From an uncultured Eubacteriales bacterium (GTDB lineage Bacteria; Bacillota; Clostridia; Christensenellales; UBA1242): DNA of 27,558 nt. The DNA lies in contig CARTDZ010000010.1 of assembly GCA_949067325.1 (NCBI GenBank), positions 1 through 27,558 on the forward strand, given 5' to 3'. Of this stretch, positions 23,054-27,558 are shown piece after piece. The translations under genes and the position numbers were made by a program. Position 1 is the first letter of the stretch. Every line of letters begins with the position of its first letter. The notes beneath the pieces are model-generated. The model did not search any database and was not told the DNA's origin. It worked only from the letters and a program-made list of their open reading frames with translations.

Positions 23054-24340
23054 TTATGGAGTGATTCTTTCAGGTCCGCGGAAGATGAACATAGCTTCTT
23101 TTATGTTTGTAAGTTCCAAAAGATTCATAACAATTCGATCAAGTCCAAGTCCAAATCCGCCATGTGGAGGGCAGCCATATTTGAAAAATTGAAGATAGAA
23201 CTCTACGTCTTGTGCAAGACCTTTTTCTTCTGCTTGTGATTTTAGGATATCATATCTGTGTTCTCTTTGAGCGCCAGTTGTGATTTCAACGCCCTTCCAA
23301 ATAAGGTCATAACCTTGTGGAATGCCATCTTTTCTCAAGTGATAGAAAGCTCTCTTTCTTGGGCCATAACCTGTTATAAACAAAAATTCGTGACCATAAA
23401 CATCAATGGCAAACTGCTTGCACAATTTTTCGCCTTCTGTTGAAAGGTCGTCCTTCTCGCTTTCGTCAATTTTGTAGCCATAACGCTTTTCAAGCTCAGC
23501 ATAAAGGTCTTTAAGTTCAATCCTTGGAAAAGGAAGAGCTGGCACAACCACATCTACACCAAAAGCCGCCTTTATTTCTTCACCATACTTTTCGCTGACT
23601 TTTTTAAGAGCGTAAGCAATAAGCTCTTCTTCCATTTTCATAACATCTTCGCAGCTCTCAATGCCCGCAAATTCAAGGTCAAAACCTGTGAACTCAGTCG
23701 CGTGCTTTCTTGAATGTGATTTTTCAGCACGAAAAACTGGACCGCACTCAAAAACCCTGCCAAAACCAGCTGTGATGGCCAGTTGTTTATAAAATTGTGG
23801 GCTTTGAGCTAGGTAAGCTTTGCCGTCGAAATATTTGACTTCAAAAACCTCAGAACCGCTTTCAGAAGCCGTGCCAATGAGTTTTGGAGAGTGAATTTCA
23901 ACAAAATCATGTTGTTCCAAAAATTCTCTCATCGCACTTGTGAAACAAGTTTGAACTTTGAAAATCAGCAGATTTTTGTCTTGTCTAAGGTCAAGCCAAC
24001 GATAATCAATTCGCTGGTCAATATTGCTTTCTGGGCCAATTGGATAAGCCTCTTTTGCTTCGCTTGTGACAAAAACGCTTTCAGCGAGGACTTCTTGGCC
24101 GCCCATTTTGACATATTCGCTTTTTACAAGCTCGCCTTCAACCATAACAGTTGAGCCTGTCAAAAGTTTAGCAAAAATCGCACCAACTTCTGGGTGAGCA
24201 ATCTTGTCAACAGTCACTTGAATTTTACCTGAAAAATCTTTCAAAACAACAAATTGAATGTTTTTCTTGTCACGGACAGTTTCAATCATGCCTTGAAATT
24301 TAACTTTTCCAACTTCCAATTTTGAAATTTGAGTAGTCAT
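23054..24340 (-). CDS. aspS: aspartate--tRNA ligase, archaeal/eukaryotic type
   Basis: This 428-residue protein is the short, archaeal-type aspartyl-tRNA synthetase; the common bacterial form is near 590 residues with an extra GAD domain that is absent here. It has an N-terminal OB fold (residues about 8-90), the catalytic core with RIDYRWLDLR, SPKLIGTASESGSEVFEV, YLAQSPQFYKQ and motif 2 FRAEKSHSRKHATEF, and motif 3 GGFGLGLDRIVMNLL ending in FRGPERITP. The tryptophan of the archaeal GWVWEV segment, linked to tRNA discrimination, is replaced: the aligned stretch is GMIETV. I chose ATG 24340, with AGGAG upstream; the frame extends to 24391, past the promoter. Whether it charges only tRNA-Asp or also tRNA-Asn cannot be told here; the partner AsnRS makes the former plausible. 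Confidence 0.92.
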   Translation of the reverse strand: MTTQISKLEVGKVKFQGMIETVRDKKNIQFVVLKDFSGKIQVTVDKIAHPEVGAIFAKLLTGSTVMVEGELVKSEYVKMGGQEVLAESVFVTSEAKEAYPIGPESNIDQRIDYRWLDLRQDKNLLIFKVQTCFTSAMREFLEQHDFVEIHSPKLIGTASESGSEVFEVKYFDGKAYLAQSPQFYKQLAITAGFGRVFECGPVFRAEKSHSRKHATEFTGFDLEFAGIESCEDVMKMEEELIAYALKKVSEKYGEEIKAAFGVDVVVPALPFPRIELKDLYAELEKRYGYKIDESEKDDLSTEGEKLCKQFAIDVYGHEFLFITGYGPRKRAFYHLRKDGIPQGYDLIWKGVEITTGAQREHRYDILKSQAEEKGLAQDVEFYLQFFKYGCPPHGGFGLGLDRIVMNLLELTNIKEAMFIFRGPERITP

Positions 24341-24362
24341 ATATTTTTCTCCTATAAATGGA

Positions 24363-24391
24363 ATTATATCATAAATCGCGTGTGCTTGCAA
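24363..24391 (-). promoter_or_regulatory. promoter of aspS-asnS
   Basis: On the - strand TTGCAA (24386-24391) and TATAAT (24363-24368) are 17 bases apart, ending 22 bases before the aspS ATG. Confidence 0.75.
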
Positions 24392-24441
24392 GAAATTTGA
24401 AAACTTTGCAAATTGAAAAGATAAAGATTTGTTGCAAAAAC

Positions 24442-24465
24442 AAAAAAAAGAGAGGGTATTCTCTT
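24442..24465 (-). terminator. weak terminator after the PH-domain gene
   Basis: On the - strand AAGAGA (24460-24465) pairs with TCTCTT (24448-24453) across a 6-base loop, followed by a run of T. The stem is short. Confidence 0.5.
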
Positions 24466-24468
24466 CTT

Positions 24469-25143
24469 TTAGTCAAAATTGTCACTACCTCTGCCCTTAT
24501 ATTTTGTTTTGTAGCCACTGTTTGTCTCTGGGCGAAGATCGTTTGGAAATTCAATATCCGTTTTTATATCTATAACTATTGCTTGCAATCTTTCTGTCAA
24601 AACGTACGGATTTTCAAGGTCTTCAAGATAATGCATTGTTCCATCAGTGGTTTTGATCAAAATGTCGCCCACATGAAACATACGATCCAAAAGACCTACT
24701 CTTAAGTTTACTGAAGAAATTTCAGAATAAGTAATTGATGTCAGACCTACAAGCAGCCCTGATTTGATTATAATTCGTTTGTTTGTGAAGCCATATTCGA
24801 TATTTTTAAGTCGTGCCGCAGCTGTCAAAACGTGTGAAAGCCAAATCCAAACAGGCGTCAAGTGAATTGCAAAAAATATAACAAGAATTGCAATCACAAA
24901 CAAAGGAATAGCTCCTTTCGCGACACCGATTGAAATACCCACTATAAAACCGCCGTCAAACAAAAGCCACAAAAGTGCAATAGGAAACATTTTGAAAAAC
25001 TGCTCCAAGATATATACTTTTTTGTTTGGCTTGCCCGTCCACAAAAGTTGTTCGTCTTCAGACATATCGACAAGTTCTTTTATTCCAAGTTTGCCTTTTT
25101 GATTTTTGTCAATCTTAAAATAATCTTCATCAATATTTCTCAT
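24469..25143 (-). CDS. bacterial PH-domain membrane protein
   Basis: This 224-residue protein has a cytoplasmic N-terminus with the motif SEDEQLLWTGKP typical of YdbS/YdbT-like proteins, two membrane segments (about residues 53-73 and 79-103), and a C-terminal bacterial PH domain (bPH2, about 113-190: YGFTNKRIIIKSGLL, ITYSEISSVNLRVGLLDR, VGDILIKTTDG). The function of these domains is not well defined. It begins 18 bases after degV and is probably cotranscribed with it. AGGGGG is about ten bases before the ATG. A short hairpin with a T run follows at 24442-24465. Confidence 0.82.
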   Translation of the reverse strand: MRNIDEDYFKIDKNQKGKLGIKELVDMSEDEQLLWTGKPNKKVYILEQFFKMFPIALLWLLFDGGFIVGISIGVAKGAIPLFVIAILVIFFAIHLTPVWIWLSHVLTAAARLKNIEYGFTNKRIIIKSGLLVGLTSITYSEISSVNLRVGLLDRMFHVGDILIKTTDGTMHYLEDLENPYVLTERLQAIVIDIKTDIEFPNDLRPETNSGYKTKYKGRGSDNFD

Positions 25144-25161
25144 TTTTTGCAGCCCCCTAGA

Positions 25162-25986
25162 TTAGTTTTTGCCAACAAAAACAAAACCAAAAGCGTTTGG
25201 CCCCCAGTGGCAAGCTATAGCTGGGTCAAGATTGTCATAAACTTCAATTGCATTCACAACTTGAGGATCTGTCATTTTGACAAGGTTGTCGAGATTTTTT
25301 TGATTGTAAGTGTAGGAAGCGACAACGCCGTAGTTTGGATCACATTCATCTTTTATTGCATTTGCAATAAAAGTCATAGCATTTTTAAGACCTATTTTTT
25401 TGACAAGGACTTTCACTTTGCCTTCAATAAATGTTATGATTGGCTTGATGTTGAGCATACTGCCCAAAATCCAGTCTTTTTTTGAAAGTCTGCCGCCACG
25501 CATAAGATATTCGAGCGTTTCAGGAATAGCCATGATTTTGACGCGAGGAATAAGCAATTTCACCTTCTTTTCTATTTCATCAAGTGAGCAATCTCTATGT
25601 TTATTGATTTCTTTTACCAAAAATCTCATTCCGCCTACAGCAAGTCTTGAGTCAATAACTTTGACCTTTGCATTGTCAGCAAAAAGATGGCTTATTGCAT
25701 TGAAAGAGCCAGAAATTTCAGAAGAAATAGTCAAAATAACAACTTCATCACCATTTTGGGTATAAGCTGAAACAAGTTCTTCAAGCTCGCCAAGGTTTGG
25801 AAGAGATGTTTTTGGGAAAATTTTTTCTTCTATAAGCTTTTGATAGAAAACTTCGAAGGAAAGATCAACACCATCAGAATATTCCTCTTCACCCAAAAGT
25901 ATTTTGAGAGGAATAAGCTCAATATTATATTTTTCACATTCATTTTGTTTTATACTGCTTCCAGAATCCACCAACAATCTTTTCAT
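25162..25986 (-). CDS. DegV family protein (FakB-like fatty-acid-binding protein)
   Basis: This 274-residue protein is a DegV/EDD family member. Characterised relatives (FakB) hold a fatty acid in a deep pocket and present its carboxylate to the kinase FakA for phosphorylation and entry into phospholipid synthesis. Seen here are VDSGSSI at the N-terminus, the KTSLPNLGELEE segment, ILTISSEISGSFNAI with the ligand-binding serines, the LEYLMRGGRLSK motif and the C-terminal HWGPNAFGFVFVG. The length is normal. CAGGAG lies just before the ATG. No FakA is in the window. The PH-domain gene follows 18 bases downstream, likely in one operon. Confidence 0.9.
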   Translation of the reverse strand: MKRLLVDSGSSIKQNECEKYNIELIPLKILLGEEEYSDGVDLSFEVFYQKLIEEKIFPKTSLPNLGELEELVSAYTQNGDEVVILTISSEISGSFNAISHLFADNAKVKVIDSRLAVGGMRFLVKEINKHRDCSLDEIEKKVKLLIPRVKIMAIPETLEYLMRGGRLSKKDWILGSMLNIKPIITFIEGKVKVLVKKIGLKNAMTFIANAIKDECDPNYGVVASYTYNQKNLDNLVKMTDPQVVNAIEVYDNLDPAIACHWGPNAFGFVFVGKN

Positions 25987-26074
25987 AATTTTCTCCTGAT
26001 TTTTATAATAACATTTGCATAGCTATTAAGATTTACTTTTTAATAATATTTATTTTATTAACATTACATTCATT

Positions 26075-26102
26075 ATTATATCATAATCGCAACCTTTTGC
26101 AA
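26075..26102 (-). promoter_or_regulatory. promoter of degV operon
   Basis: On the - strand TTGCAA (26097-26102) and TATAAT (26075-26080) are 16 bases apart. The leader would be about 80 bases, longer than elsewhere in the window. Confidence 0.55.
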
Positions 26103-26162
26103 ACAAAAACTTGATAAATATGGCAAAATTCTGACGAATTTATGACCTGTTGTTTACACAAC

Positions 26163-26193
26163 AAAAAAACTTATCTTAAGCGATAAGTTTTTT
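26163..26193 (-). terminator. terminator of the 89-residue membrane protein gene
   Basis: AAAAAACTTATC (26164-26175) pairs with GATAAGTTTTTT (26182-26193), a 12-bp stem with A and T runs on both sides. Confidence 0.85.
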
Positions 26194-26200
26194 ATAAACT

Positions 26201-26470
26201 TTACATTTGTGCAGCAGCGAAAAGACCTGTCGCAATTCCAATAATGAGAATGATCGCGAACAAAATACCAACAATAAGATATCCGCAGAAGAATGATCTT
26301 GCGAGACTTCGTCTTACAATGTTGTTATTGTTGAAAGCAAAAACAATCAAGCAAATAAAGCCAATAAGTGGTATAGCAAAAAGTATGTTATAACCAAAAA
26401 TTTTCCATGCGCCAAGTGGTTTATATTTTGCAGGAAGCTTTTCAATTTCTTCTCTTTCAATATTGTTCAT
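26201..26470 (-). CDS. small two-helix membrane protein, function unknown
   Basis: This 89-residue protein has a polar N-terminus ending in YKPLGAWKIFGYNI, a first membrane segment (about residues 27-46), a short loop NNNNIVRRSLARSFF, and a second membrane segment (about 61-84). The pattern is shared by small uncharacterised Bacillota membrane proteins that I cannot name. The frame is well supported by AAAGGAGG upstream and a strong terminator directly after it, so it is a single-gene unit. No function can be assigned. Confidence 0.75.
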   Translation of the reverse strand: MNNIEREEIEKLPAKYKPLGAWKIFGYNILFAIPLIGFICLIVFAFNNNNIVRRSLARSFFCGYLIVGILFAIILIIGIATGLFAAAQM

Positions 26471-26522
26471 CTATTATTCCTCCTTTAAAATTTTCGAGGC
26501 TCTTCGTCCTCAAGCCTTTATT

Positions 26523-26552
26523 ATCATATCATATTTTTATGCAGTTTGTCCA
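26523..26552 (-). promoter_or_regulatory. possible promoter of the 89-residue membrane protein gene
   Basis: On the - strand TGGACA (26547-26552) and TATGAT (26523-26528) are 18 bases apart; both boxes are 5/6 matches. Confidence 0.45.
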
Positions 26553-26589
26553 TAAATTTAAAACTATAATTCTAAATTTTATGTAATTT

Positions 26590-27324
26590 TTAGCAAAAAT
26601 CATCTTCTTTTATATTTGGATTTGTATAACGAAATTTTTTCTTTTTGTTTTTGTAAGTTATAGCCTTGCAAGGACAACGATGATAACAGCTTAGACACGC
26701 CACGCATTTGTCACCAAAAACCATTTCCCCATTCTTAAAAGTAATGTTGCCTACTGGGCAAATTTTTACGCACTTTTGGCATTTAACGCATTTGTCATTA
26801 ACCTTAAACCTTTGCCCAATCAAGTGCCAATTCTGTTTATTTTTAAGATAGGTCTTTTCTTTAGTTTTGCATTTTTTAGGGATTTTAAATTCCTCTTGCT
26901 TTATCATTTTGATAATTTTATTAATACGGCCATCAGCCTTTTTTAAAGTTAAATTCATGTAAAATTTAGGCACTGTAAAGGTCAGTGTGAAATTTTCTGG
27001 CATTTTCATAGTATAAACTGCTTTGATATTTAGGCCATGTTTTGAAGCACATTCATAAAACAAATAGTCTGCCCCGCCTTTCATTCCTCCATAATTTTGA
27101 ATGACAACAAGCTCTTTGGATTTGTCTAGCTTTGGCAAAAAGTCAAAAACAATTTTTGGCATACCAAAAGAATGAATAGGTGTGACCAAAAATATTTTGT
27201 CAAATTCACTGCCATCACCATTGTATTTTGAAAGTGATACAAGAGTGCCACCAAAAGCTTTTTGCAAACTTTTTGCTATGTACAAGCTGTTGCCTGTTGA
27301 AGAAAAATAAAATATTCCTGTCAT
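26590..27324 (-). CDS. EFR1 family ferredoxin/flavodoxin fusion protein
   Basis: This 244-residue protein fuses an N-terminal flavodoxin-like fold (IFYFSSTGNSLYIAKSL, the FMN phosphate-binding loop, and VTPIHSFGMPKIV) with a C-terminal ferredoxin carrying two 4Fe-4S clusters. The first cluster motif is CVKCQKCVKIC with Pro (Cys179, 182, 185, 189) and the second CVACLSCYHRC with Pro (Cys207, 210, 213, 217). This is the EFR1 arrangement common in anaerobic Bacillota; it suggests electron transfer between flavin and ferredoxin partners, but the partners are unknown. AAGGAT lies just before the ATG. It has its own promoter and a leader of about 70 bases. The presence of such a protein favours an anaerobic lifestyle (inference). 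Confidence 0.9.
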   Translation of the reverse strand: MTGIFYFSSTGNSLYIAKSLQKAFGGTLVSLSKYNGDGSEFDKIFLVTPIHSFGMPKIVFDFLPKLDKSKELVVIQNYGGMKGGADYLFYECASKHGLNIKAVYTMKMPENFTLTFTVPKFYMNLTLKKADGRINKIIKMIKQEEFKIPKKCKTKEKTYLKNKQNWHLIGQRFKVNDKCVKCQKCVKICPVGNITFKNGEMVFGDKCVACLSCYHRCPCKAITYKNKKKKFRYTNPNIKEDDFC

Positions 27325-27400
27325 AAAATCCTTTTTTTGTTTTTTATGTTTTTTTATATTTTTAAGCCAAATCCCAAAAAAACAGCCGCCTTTTTAAAAA

Positions 27401-27428
27401 ATTATATCAAAATAGATTTACAATTCAA
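27401..27428 (-). promoter_or_regulatory. promoter of the EFR1 protein gene
   Basis: On the - strand TTGAAT (27423-27428) and TATAAT (27401-27406) are 16 bases apart. Confidence 0.65.
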
Positions 27429-27526
27429 AGCAATTCTTTAAAAAGAATAAAAAACAAATTAACCCTTGGTTTTTTTACGTTGGTAAATAAGATCTCATTT
27501 TTGCTTTAATTTTGTTTCAAAATTGT

Positions 27527-27555
27527 TTGACTTAGTTTTTTTTGAAGAGTATAAT
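27527..27555 (+). promoter_or_regulatory. promoter of a + strand gene beyond the right edge
   Basis: TTGACT (27527-27532) and TATAAT (27550-27555) are 17 bases apart, pointing out of the window. A gene diverging from the EFR1 gene is therefore expected just beyond 27558. Confidence 0.7.
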
Positions 27556-27558
27556 TTG

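Overview
The window is AT-rich bacterial chromosome, most likely from a Bacillota (Firmicutes) lineage of the Clostridia type. The signs are a HelD-type RNA polymerase helicase, GGAGG ribosome sites, many near-consensus TTGACN/TATAAT promoters, a DegV protein, a SHOCT membrane protein, an EFR1 ferredoxin, and secreted proteins built from InlB B-repeats. The lineage is inferred from protein families only; there is no rRNA gene here. I see no tRNA, CRISPR array, transposase or phage gene.

Layout: genes from 84 to 8800 are all on the + strand, and genes from 8962 to 27324 are all on the - strand. The two blocks converge on a strong bidirectional terminator at 8816-8851. The left block is housekeeping: helD, hisS, uvrC, a DapB-like dehydrogenase with a Cys/His-rich tail, tmk, then a 465-base hairpin-rich gap and an orphan 132-residue gene. 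Between helD and hisS, 388 non-coding bases hold a cluster of DnaA boxes (two perfect TTATCCACA, one TTATACACA and several near matches) next to a very AT-rich stretch. This is a candidate replication origin or DnaA-controlled region.

The right block, read leftwards from 27324, holds an EFR1 flavodoxin/ferredoxin, a small two-helix membrane protein, degV followed by a PH-domain membrane protein, aspS (archaeal type) followed by asnS, two large secreted beta-helix/InlB-repeat proteins (889 and 1434 residues), a ZIP metal transporter, a U32 peptidase-family protein, alr, and a SHOCT membrane protein.

The most striking part is 13913-21516. Each of the two surface-protein genes is a single transcription unit with its own terminator. 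Each is preceded by a nearly identical region of about 260 bases. On the coding strand this region contains an uninterrupted run of G (9 in one copy, 10 in the other) exactly between the -35 and -10 boxes of a good promoter, which is the hallmark of phase variation by slipped-strand mispairing. Upstream of the promoter each copy carries a 102-base element that can fold into an outer stem enclosing three perfect hairpins. One hairpin loop reads AGA in one copy and TCT in the other, as if that hairpin had flipped. Together these suggest a two-locus switchable surface-protein system with recombining leaders.
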